A stretch of DNA of 54,687 bases from Holophagaceae bacterium (lineage in GTDB: Bacteria > Acidobacteriota > Holophagae > Holophagales > Holophagaceae). A program made the translations under genes and the position numbers. The notes beneath the pieces are model-generated. The model saw only the letters and a program-made list of their open reading frames with translations. It was not told the DNA's origin and did not search any database. This document shows positions 8,747-15,701 of the stretch, piece after piece; the first letter of the stretch is position 1; every line of letters begins with the position of its first letter. The stretch is taken from positions 1 through 54,687 of the forward strand of contig JANYBM010000145.1 of NCBI GenBank assembly GCA_025361125.1. Direction: 5' to 3'.

Positions 8747-9742
8747 GTGAACACCCTCGTGACCTTTCCCCATGGCTCTTTTTTCATCCGCGATCTGGAG
8801 ATCAGTCCCCGGCTGGTCATGGCGCCGCTGCATGAAATCACCGATCAGCCCTTCCGGAAATTCATCAAGGAAATCGGTGGGGTAGGGCTTGTGGTAAGTG
8901 AGATGATCTCCAGCGAAGCGCTGATCCGCTCTGCCCGCAAAGCCGAGAAGATGATGGCCAATACCGGTGAGCACCCGTACTCCATGCAACTTTCCGGGGG
9001 TACGCCTTCGGTCCTCGCGGAGACTGCGCGGCTCTGCGAAGAGGCCGGTGCCGACATGGTGGATCTCAATATGGGCTGCCCCGCGAGCAACGTGACCAAA
9101 GGCGGCGCGGGCTCGGCCCTGCTGCGAGATATCCGGCTCGCGGAATCCTGCGTCTCGGCCATGGTCAAGGCCGTGAAGATCCCCGTCACCGTCAAGATGC
9201 GTGCGGGCTGGGACGCTTCCCAAAAGGAGCGCGGTGAGTTCCTGGATTTCTTGCATATGTTCGAAGGCGCGGGCATCGAGGCTTTGGCGATCCATCCCCG
9301 GACACGGGCGCAGCAATACGAAGGCAACGCCGACTGGAGCATCATCGCCCGCGCGGTGGATGCGGGCGTGCGCTATCCCATCATCGGCAACGGCGATGTG
9401 GTCACGCCCCAGGACGCCTTCCGCATGGACCGCGAAACCGGCTGCGCCGCCGTGATGATCGGCCGCGGCGCGCTATACAACCCCTTCATCTTCCGCGAGG
9501 TGCTGGACCCGGAATTCCATGTGACCACAGAAATGCGCGTGGATGCCACACTCCGCTTTTTCCGTATCCTGCTCGAATTGCTGGAACCAAGGGAGGCCTT
9601 GCACAAGATCAAGAAGATCGGTTCCTGGTTCACCAAAGGCATCCCCGGCGGTGTGGCCTTCCGGCAGAAACTGAACCAATGCAACGACCCCGAAGAACTG
9701 CTCGCGGATCTGGAAGCGCTGAAGCACATGCAGGCGGCATGA
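8747..9742 (+). CDS. tRNA-dihydrouridine synthase, DusB-like
   Basis: Dus enzymes reduce uridines in tRNA D-loops using FMN and NADPH. Visible signatures are MAPLHEITDQPFRKF near the N-terminus, DLNMGCPASNVTKGGAGSAL with the catalytic Cys, PVTVKMRAGW, AIHPRTRAQQYEG, and the FMN phosphate segment IGNGDV/MIGRGAL. The length of about 331 aa is typical. The start is uncertain. There is no ATG upstream of the conserved core, and GTG codons lie in frame at 8717, 8747 and 8759; I prefer 8747, which follows a GGGG stretch. It stands alone after the signalling genes. Confidence 0.93.
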   Translation: MNTLVTFPHGSFFIRDLEISPRLVMAPLHEITDQPFRKFIKEIGGVGLVVSEMISSEALIRSARKAEKMMANTGEHPYSMQLSGGTPSVLAETARLCEEAGADMVDLNMGCPASNVTKGGAGSALLRDIRLAESCVSAMVKAVKIPVTVKMRAGWDASQKERGEFLDFLHMFEGAGIEALAIHPRTRAQQYEGNADWSIIARAVDAGVRYPIIGNGDVVTPQDAFRMDRETGCAAVMIGRGALYNPFIFREVLDPEFHVTTEMRVDATLRFFRILLELLEPREALHKIKKIGSWFTKGIPGGVAFRQKLNQCNDPEELLADLEALKHMQAA

Positions 9743-9928
9743 GGGCTAGGATTTGCTGGTTACAAAATCCAATCGGCAATCCAAAAATGGAAAATAAGAT
9801 CAGGGACTTTTGCCGAATCAACGAAAACATTCGCCACGGATTTTACGGATTTCCATGGATGAAAAATCAGGTGTATAACTTCGAGCCTTCGCTATCACAC
9901 ATACGTGGACAAGGGGATATTAATCCGT

Positions 9929-9991
9929 GTAAATCCCCGTTCATCCTCGGCTGATAAAAGCTTTTTCGGCCGGGGTTGAACGGGGATTTAC
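9929..9991. repeat. Large intergenic palindrome with perfect 15-bp arms
   Basis: The left arm GTAAATCCCCGTTCA (9929-9943) and right arm TGAACGGGGATTTAC (9977-9991) are perfect reverse complements. The inner part also pairs, CCTCGGC against GCCGGGG with one wobble, leaving a small A/T-rich loop around GATAAAAGCTTTTT. It sits between two convergent genes. It is either a mobile intergenic repeat unit of the REP/MITE type or a strong bidirectional terminator. Confidence 0.8.
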
Positions 9992-10039
9992 GGGGACAAA
10001 AAAAAGAGGGGAGATAGCACTTTCCAGATGATTGTTTTT

Positions 10040-10090
10040 CTCTGTTTCCCTCTATTTTCCCTCCGCTTCTCTCCGCGTGGTTCATTTTTT
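10040..10090. repeat. CTCCGC-rich segment related to the 22.1-kb repeat
   Basis: This segment reads TTTTCCCTCCGCTTCTCTC followed by CGCGTGGTTCATTTT. The arrangement, with pyrimidine-rich CTCCGC words ending in GCGTGGTT and then an A/T stretch, is the same as the right arm of the inverted repeat at 22163-22198. Two occurrences in 12 kb suggest a dispersed intergenic family. Here the matching left arm is not evident. Confidence 0.5.
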
Positions 10091-10104
10091 CATAAGCACG
10101 ACTC

Positions 10105-11586
10105 TCACCAGATGCTTCGCTTCCTGCTGCCGCCACCCCCGAAAAGTGAGCCCATGACGCCGCGGATAAGGGACCTTCCGATCTGGCTGCCAGCGGCGCG
10201 GACGACACTTTTACCGAAGGATTCGGCAAAGCCCATGCGACCAATGCCCGCGGCTTCGGCCTTGGCTTCGGCGGCTTGCTGCTGCTCCTGGTGAGCCGCT
10301 TGTGCCTGCTGCTCGGCGCGGGTTTTCAGCATCTCAAAAGCGCTATCGCGATCCAGTTCGTTTTCGTAATGGCCCGCCACCAGGCTTTGGGCGATGACTT
10401 GTTTTCTCTCATCGGTGTTGAGTGGAGGAAGCTGGCTTTGAGGCGGATAGATCAGGGCTCGCTGCACCATGCCCGGTGTGCCTTTTTCATCCAGGAAACT
10501 CACCAGGGCTTCGCCCACACCCAATTCGGTGATGGCCGTTTCCACCTCCAGATCAGGATTGGTGCGGAAGGTCGTGGCGGCAGCCTTCACCGCCTTCTGG
10601 TCACGGGGCGTGAAGGCCCGCAAGGCATGTTGGATCCGGTGCCCCAGCTGCCCCAGCACCTTGTCGGGGATGTCGAGGGGATTCTGGCTGCAGAAGTAGA
10701 CGCCCACGCCTTTGGAGCGGATGAGGCGTACCACTTGTTCGATCTTGGAGAGCAGTGCTTCCGGCGCATCCTCGAACAGCAAATGGGCTTCGTCGAAGAA
10801 AAACACGAGTTTAGGTTTTTCTGGATCACCGACCTCCGGCATCCGTTCGAAGAGTTCCGACAACATCCAGAGCAGGAAGGTGGCGTAGAGTTTCGGCGCT
10901 GTGATGAGCTTGTCCGCCGCCAGGATGTTCACCATGCCGCGGCCATCGGGGCCGGTCTGCATCAGGTCATCGAGATCCAGGGCAGGTTCGCCGAAGAAGT
11001 GTGCCCCGCCTTGGTTTTCGAGTTCCAGGAGGCCACGCTGAATGGCACCGATGCTGGCGGCACTGACATTTCCGTACTGGGTTCTGAAGTCTGCCGCATG
11101 GTCTCCGACGTATTGCAGCATGGAACGAAGATCCTTGAGATCCAGTAGCAGAAAGCCATTGTCATCAGCAATCTTGAAGGTCATGGACAACACACTGCCC
11201 TGGGTGTCATTGAGGTTGAGCATCCGCGCGAGCAGCAGTGGTCCCATGTCGCTGATGGTCGTCCGCACCGGATGTCCGGCCTGGCCGAAAAGATCCCAGA
11301 ACGTGACCGGGCAACCTTGGAAGGAAAATTCCGGAGAACCCAAAGCTTGGAGGCGTTCGGTGATCTTCGGATTCTCAGAGCCGGTTTTAGCCATCCCAGA
11401 AAGGTCGCCTTTCACGTCCGCCATGAAGACCGGCACGCCGATGGCGCTGAAGCGCTCGGCCATCACGCGCAAGGAAACGGTTTTTCCGGTGCCTGTGGCA
11501 CCCGCAACAAGACCGTGGCGGTTGGCCATGCAGGGCAGGATCTCCAGATCCACAGGCCCTTTGGCGATGATGAGCGGCTTGGTCAT
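10105..11586 (-). CDS. HerA-like ATPase (DUF853/YjgR family)
   Basis: A 493-aa P-loop ATPase of the HerA/FtsK-related DUF853 family; relatives are annotated as putative helicases. The Walker A motif GATGTGKT is at about residues 29-36 and the Walker B motif [13 protein letters not shown] at about 255-267. The segment [31 protein letters not shown]-type, typical of HerA-like proteins, follows, with arginine-finger candidates. The C-terminus is Gly/basic-rich and a Gln/Ala-rich coiled stretch lies at about 425-455. AGGAG precedes the ATG. No nuclease partner such as NurA is adjacent, so it may act in DNA handling or as a bacterial orphan ATPase; the biochemical role is unknown. Confidence 0.9.
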   Translation of the reverse strand: MTKPLIIAKGPVDLEILPCMANRHGLVAGATGTGKTVSLRVMAERFSAIGVPVFMADVKGDLSGMAKTGSENPKITERLQALGSPEFSFQGCPVTFWDLFGQAGHPVRTTISDMGPLLLARMLNLNDTQGSVLSMTFKIADDNGFLLLDLKDLRSMLQYVGDHAADFRTQYGNVSAASIGAIQRGLLELENQGGAHFFGEPALDLDDLMQTGPDGRGMVNILAADKLITAPKLYATFLLWMLSELFERMPEVGDPEKPKLVFFFDEAHLLFEDAPEALLSKIEQVVRLIRSKGVGVYFCSQNPLDIPDKVLGQLGHRIQHALRAFTPRDQKAVKAAATTFRTNPDLEVETAITELGVGEALVSFLDEKGTPGMVQRALIYPPQSQLPPLNTDERKQVIAQSLVAGHYENELDRDSAFEMLKTRAEQQAQAAHQEQQQAAEAKAEAAGIGRMGFAESFGKSVVRAAGSQIGRSLIRGVMGSLFGGGGSRKRSIW

Positions 11587-11647
11587 GGATGCTCCTAAAA
11601 GCCTGCAATGCTTCCTTGAAACCTACGCATGGGAGCGAGAATCCAAA

Positions 11648-12859
11648 TCATTCCCACTCCCCAAACAAGCCGCGTTGGACGCCGGCGTGTGGATCCGATG
11701 GGAAGGGAAATTCCGCGGCGGGAGCCCAGGGCTGCTCGGGAGTGAACGGGCCTGGCAGATTGATTTCCGGGGGCACCCAGCGCAGAGCCGGGATGGCGGG
11801 AAGCCTTGCCAACATGGCGTTGACAGCACCTTCGCTAGGGATGGCGGGAACTCGGAGAAGGGCCACGGGTGGGTGCTGTAGAAGGTCTTTGAATTCCACA
11901 GGAAAGGCCGCGCGGGATTCCAGTGGAGACGGGATTCGAGCATCGGCACCTAGGCCGATCGTGAAACTCGGTGGTGCCGGTGGAAGGGCCAAACTGTTGC
12001 GCCATGGATGGCCTTCCCGCATGGCCTGAAGACCCAGCAAATTAGCTACTTCCGGGTCATGGCAAGGACCTAATTGAACCGATGATTTCAAACGGGATTC
12101 AAGAATCCTCATCAGGTTCCGTAATCCATCCGCCGCTGCGTTCCAGGATCCACTGGCACTTTGAAACTCTGACCCGCCCAGGATCCCCACCCGCCAACCG
12201 CAGCGTTTGCGCTGAAAGGGAAGAGTCTGGGGCCAGCCACCCTCGCTCATGCGCTGGCTGAAAGCCCGTTCCAATTCCAGTTGGGTTGCTTCGAGATCGA
12301 TGGCGATTGCTTCAAGGTCCAGGGCAGGCAGGGCGCCGAGGGGCAATAGCAATTCGCCCCAAAGAAAGCCCGGCACCACTTCATCGGAGGCGGACAGGAG
12401 CGCTGTATCACCATGGGGGACATGGCCAAAATCAGGCAGAGACCAGGCTTTGCCACTATCCGGCACCCAGCCCAAGGCACCTTGCCGCCAAAGTTCACCC
12501 GCTGAACCCGCAGGTGCTTCTGGCCCATGCATCCAGCCACGAAAAATCCCGGAAGCGAAATGAACCACGGCATTTTCCCGTATATGGAGGGAAAGGCCGG
12601 GCAGAGTGCTCAGGGCCTCAAAAAATCCAGTCCTGGAATCGCCCCCCAACGCATGCAGCCAAGATGGTTCCGCGTCCCAGACAAGCGCAAGGCCACCCGG
12701 TAGCAAGGCTGTCATCTCGTTGAGAGCCCTCAGTGCCATCCATGGAGATAAAGGCGGAGTAGGCGCGACGCACTCCAGAACCCGAGTACCCGTCCATCCT
12801 GCAAAAGGTGTGTCGGTGCCGCAACGGATGAAATAGCCCTTGCCTTCCGTCAATCGCAC
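11648..12859 (-). CDS. Hypothetical protein overlapping thiD
   Basis: About 403 aa, not recognised. I chose the GTG at 12859 because it lies inside the last codons of thiD (10-bp overlap). The frame is open further upstream but only as a shadow of thiD. Segments such as YFIRCGTDTPFAGWTG, followed by ALVWDAEPSWLHALGG and HIRENAVVHFASG, suggest a compact soluble protein. It has no signal peptide, membrane span or obvious catalytic motif. It is rich in Trp, Pro and Gly. Translational coupling to a thiD-like kinase suggests a joint role, but no function can be assigned. Confidence 0.75.
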   Translation of the reverse strand: MRLTEGKGYFIRCGTDTPFAGWTGTRVLECVAPTPPLSPWMALRALNEMTALLPGGLALVWDAEPSWLHALGGDSRTGFFEALSTLPGLSLHIRENAVVHFASGIFRGWMHGPEAPAGSAGELWRQGALGWVPDSGKAWSLPDFGHVPHGDTALLSASDEVVPGFLWGELLLPLGALPALDLEAIAIDLEATQLELERAFSQRMSEGGWPQTLPFQRKRCGWRVGILGGSEFQSASGSWNAAADGLRNLMRILESRLKSSVQLGPCHDPEVANLLGLQAMREGHPWRNSLALPPAPPSFTIGLGADARIPSPLESRAAFPVEFKDLLQHPPVALLRVPAIPSEGAVNAMLARLPAIPALRWVPPEINLPGPFTPEQPWAPAAEFPFPSDPHAGVQRGLFGEWE

Positions 12860-13701
12860 GCGGCCTCCGGCAAGCTCGAGAATGCCTCGGGGGCAAAGAC
12901 CGGGCGACCCGCGCCGCCAGGAGCGAAGACTTGGCTCCATCGGTTTCTGAGGCGCTGAGCCGATTCCTCTGCGGCGACGAGTTCCGAGCGGCCCAAGAGG
13001 CGGAGGCCCAACCACGTGGCGGCCAAGGTGCAGCCAGTGCCACGCCGTTGGCCTGGAAGGCGGGGTGAAGCAGGCAGCGCGGTGATGCTCTTTGCGGTGA
13101 TCCAGAGATCTTGGATGTCAGGGCCAGGGGCATGACCACCCTTGAGCCATACGGCGTGGGCACCGCGTTCCAGCCAAGGTCGGGCCAGGATTTCGACTCC
13201 CGCGGTCTGGATTTGAGCAGGCGGAAGGCCGGCGGCGGCGGCGGCCTCGCCGCGATTCGGACTCACCACCCAGAACCCATCTTTCAGAAGCACATCTGCC
13301 ATGCGGCGCAGTTCTCCCCCGTCGTGCAGACCCACGCCTGCCGAGGGGGCAAGGATGGGGTCCCAAATACGGATCGGGGGATCAAGGGCCCTTAAGGTGG
13401 CTGCAAGGCGCCGGAAGGTCCCTTCATTCAGGGCGGCCATACCCAGCTTCACCCCCCAGCGCCCCACGAGATGGGGGCCAAGGATTTCGAGCCGCTTCAC
13501 CGGGTCCATGGAGGGGGCTTCGATCTGTTGGCAGGCCAGGCCATTCTGCAAGGTCTCGGCGGTGCTTACGGCCATGGGGTACACGCCAAGGGCCTGGAGG
13601 GTCATCACATCCCGCAACAGGCCTGCACCTGCGGATGGATCCATACCGCCCAAGCAAAGGGCGATCAAGGGCGTGGAATTCAAGGGTGCTGGGGTGGTCA
13701 T
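12850..13701 (-). CDS. thiD: Hydroxymethylpyrimidine/phosphomethylpyrimidine kinase
   Basis: ThiD phosphorylates HMP and HMP-phosphate in thiamine biosynthesis. It is a ribokinase-fold protein of about 283 aa. Features are CLGGMDPSAGAGLLRDV near the N-terminus, the substrate-binding segment VSTAETLQNG, KLGM, IWDPILAPSAG, SPNRGEA, and the C-terminal anion hole/catalytic motif RRGTGCTLAA. The usual order GTGC and its preceding basic residues are kept. Several ATGs are in frame; I prefer 13701, preceded by AAGG, but 13722 or 13725 is possible. thiL lies in the same window, though at a distance. The downstream unknown gene overlaps its 3' end. Confidence 0.88.
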   Translation of the reverse strand: MTTPAPLNSTPLIALCLGGMDPSAGAGLLRDVMTLQALGVYPMAVSTAETLQNGLACQQIEAPSMDPVKRLEILGPHLVGRWGVKLGMAALNEGTFRRLAATLRALDPPIRIWDPILAPSAGVGLHDGGELRRMADVLLKDGFWVVSPNRGEAAAAAGLPPAQIQTAGVEILARPWLERGAHAVWLKGGHAPGPDIQDLWITAKSITALPASPRLPGQRRGTGCTLAATWLGLRLLGRSELVAAEESAQRLRNRWSQVFAPGGAGRPVFAPEAFSSLPEAACD

Positions 13702-14049
13702 GCGAGGCCTTAAGAATGCCATCATCTTCGTGCCTCTCCGCGCTTCAATCGTCAATCATCAAGTGACAATCGAAAATCCAAAAGGCTTGCTGGCGGTCAT
13801 TCTTCGATGGATAGCTCGACCCAAACCGGCCATGGGGGGCTTTTTGAGGCCGAGCCATTCGCTCGATCCAACCATAGCGGTATTTAGAGATGAGCTAGTG
13901 GAACAAAGCGTAGACAGGGTGGTTTTTTGCTTTTCTTGGTGTGGAACAAAAACTAATGAGTGTAAAACATTAGTTAATAATAAATTCAGCCCACCGAAGT
14001 GGGCTGAACAACATCACCAAGTTTCAGGAGATAACTGCGCTTGCGGGTA
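13702..14049. other. Intergenic region upstream of thiD, downstream of hup
   Basis: It contains the hup terminator hairpin at 13985-14008. An A/T-rich stretch around 13955-13985 follows it in the direction of hup transcription. Near thiD there is a run of CAATC-type words (about 13745-13790) resembling words around 9757-9782. No open frame with recognisable protein content was found. Confidence 0.5.
13985..14008 (-). terminator. Rho-independent terminator of hup
   Basis: On the minus strand this is a perfect 10-bp stem, TTCAGCCCAC paired with GTGGGCTGAA, closed by the stable TTCG tetraloop. A T-rich run (TTTATTATTAA) follows. It begins about 42 bp after the hup stop codon. Confidence 0.9.
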
Positions 14050-14346
14050 TTACTTCTTCTTTTTACCGCCCTTGCCGTTCACGTCGTCAGCCAGCTTTTT
14101 GCCTGGCTTGAACTTCGCGACCTTCTTCGCGGCGATCTTGATGGGCTTGTTGTCCCGTGGATTGCGGCCCGTGCGGGGTCCGCGGCTCACCGTCGAGAAG
14201 GTTCCAAAGCCCACGAGAGTGACTTTGTCGCCTGTGCGAAGGGCGCCGGACACGCTGGAGATCATCTGGTCCAGGGCTGCAGCAGCCTGGGCCTTGGTGA
14301 TTCCTGCCTTGTCCGAAATGGCGGTGACCAGTTCGGCTTTATTCAT
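14050..14346 (-). CDS. HU-family DNA-binding protein
   Basis: A 98-aa histone-like protein that bends and compacts DNA as a dimer. The N-terminus MNKAELVTAISDKAG, the central GFGTFSTVSRGPRTGRNP with the Pro at the tip of the DNA-binding arm, and PIKIAAKKVAKFKPGKKL are classical HU features. The C-terminus has an additional basic tail ending GGKKKK, which may add DNA contacts. A consensus GGAGGT ribosome binding site precedes the ATG. The gene stands alone with a strong terminator, as expected for a highly expressed protein. HU and IHF subunits cannot be fully separated by eye, but HU fits best. Confidence 0.95.
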   Translation of the reverse strand: MNKAELVTAISDKAGITKAQAAAALDQMISSVSGALRTGDKVTLVGFGTFSTVSRGPRTGRNPRDNKPIKIAAKKVAKFKPGKKLADDVNGKGGKKKK

Positions 14347-14740
14347 GAAGTACCTCCGAAAATGGGGACATCGGTCCCCGGGTAAAGGAAATCAGAATCA
14401 CCCCACGATGAGATGTCCCGGTTCCACTAGCTTTTCAATTGGAAAGGAGCTTGAAACCCTTGCGGTTCCTAGGTGTTTGCTAAACTCCAACGAAGGTACG
14501 GTCTGGATGCAGTGGCGTCAAGGGTTTTCATAAATTTATTTTCGGGATCAAGCTTAAATAGGGAGTCTAGAATCTATCAACCTGGCTGAAGAGGCAATAT
14601 TCCTGAATCCTAACTCCTAGAAAATAAGCAGATGCACTATAGGTGCGCCTTCAGGAGACAGCATTGTTCCACAGCAAAGCAGTCGCAACGTTCCACGGAT
14701 TTTTGCCGTTGGGAAAGCCCTCCAAGCCTACAATGAAGCC
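14347..14740. other. Intergenic region between divergent hup and truA
   Basis: A 394-bp spacer with no supported gene. The part next to hup should contain its promoter; a TTGAAA near 14430 on the minus strand is a weak -35 candidate without a convincing -10. The middle (14520-14640) is A/T-rich. Nothing resembling a tRNA, riboswitch or repeat was seen. Confidence 0.4.
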
Positions 14741-15541
14741 ATGTCCTTTCCCTTCTTTCTGCGCCTGGCCTACGTCGGCACGAGCTTCTATGGATGGCAA
14801 ATTCAGACCACCTTGCGAAGTGTTCAAGGGGAATTGTGGAAGGCGCTCCAAGCCCTGGATCCAGACGCACCCATGCCCCAAGGCACCGGTCGGACGGACG
14901 CGGGGGTCCATGCGAAGGCTCAGGGTGTGCTGGTACTCACCGCGCGAGCCTGGGACCCTTATCGCTTGATGGCGGCCCTTAACGCCCATCTGCCCCCTGA
15001 TGCCAGGGTGATGACCGCGGAGACTGCTCCCTTGGGTTTCTTCCCTCGGCACCACGCCGTGGCCAAGCGTTATGTCTACAAGCTTCAAGAAGGGCCTGCC
15101 GCGGATCCGTTCCTGCTCAACCGGGCCTGGCATCAATATGGCAAAGCGCCATTGGACCGGGAAGCCATGACCCAAGCCGCTGTGCAGCTGGTTGGAGAAC
15201 ACGATTTTTCCAGCTTTCGAGCTGCGGAATGTTCGGCGAAGACGGCCGTCCGTAGGTTATTCAAGGTTGAACTTAGGGACCGTGGGACCGCACTGGATCT
15301 GGTTTTCGAGGGCACCCGATTTCTGATGCATCAGGTGCGCATCATGACCGGAACACTGGTGGACGTGGGTCGTGGCAGAAAATCACCGGACTCCATCGCC
15401 ACGATTCTCGCCGCGCAAGATCGTAGTAAGTCGGGCATCTCCGCCCCCGCCCATGGCCTCTATATGGATCAGGTCTGGTACCAACGCCGCTGGGGCATCG
15501 GTGAGCCGAGCCCGTGGCCGGAACCTGAAAACCAAGACTGA
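14741..15541 (+). CDS. truA: tRNA pseudouridine(38-40) synthase TruA
   Basis: TruA isomerises uridines 38-40 of the tRNA anticodon stem. The 266-aa protein has the family length. It carries the catalytic motif GTGRTDAGVHA with Asp53, the N-terminal YVGTSFYGWQIQ, the central HHAVAKRYVYKL, and the C-terminal FLMHQVRIMTGTLVDVGRG. It stands alone between hup and the large Ig/kelch lipoprotein. No unusual features were seen. Confidence 0.96.
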   Translation: MSFPFFLRLAYVGTSFYGWQIQTTLRSVQGELWKALQALDPDAPMPQGTGRTDAGVHAKAQGVLVLTARAWDPYRLMAALNAHLPPDARVMTAETAPLGFFPRHHAVAKRYVYKLQEGPAADPFLLNRAWHQYGKAPLDREAMTQAAVQLVGEHDFSSFRAAECSAKTAVRRLFKVELRDRGTALDLVFEGTRFLMHQVRIMTGTLVDVGRGRKSPDSIATILAAQDRSKSGISAPAHGLYMDQVWYQRRWGIGEPSPWPEPENQD

Positions 15542-15701
15542 CCAACACCTCGGTATACCTTGGCAGTCTGGAACTATCACTATTAGGTGTTGCGTTTTTC
15601 TGCGCTTGGAGCAGCCCTGTCTCCGGTAGTTAGTGATGAAACAGACAAAGGAAAGCGGACAGACTGGTGAGTTGGTTTGGATGTGATTGCTGAGGGACAG
15701 C

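Larger units (their letters stand above)
9743..10104. other. Intergenic region between convergent genes, repeat-bearing
   Basis: No gene is supported here between dus (+) and the HerA-like gene (-). It contains short words resembling ACGGATTTTACGGATTTCC (about 9837-9856), a large palindrome at 9929-9991, and a segment rich in CTCCGC words (10040-10085) related to the inverted repeat at 22091-22190. The palindrome could also serve as a bidirectional terminator for the two convergent genes. Confidence 0.6.

Noticed and set aside
9929-9991. CRISPR-like repeat
   Set aside because: Only one palindrome with two arms is present; no set of regularly spaced repeats with unique spacers was found here or elsewhere in the window.
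10276-11148. Plus-strand open frame of 290 codons
   Set aside because: It lies antisense to the HerA-like ATPase, whose Walker motifs are clear; the antisense translation is His/Arg/Gln-rich without a domain.
13301-14533. A plus-strand open frame of 410 codons
   Set aside because: It runs antisense through thiD, hup and the hup terminator and reads as a shadow: no domain, wrong composition, and HU is unmistakable on the other strand.
14520-14640. tRNA or small RNA gene
   Set aside because: The A/T-rich stretch shows no cloverleaf, no T-loop GGTTCGAATCC-like block and no terminator.
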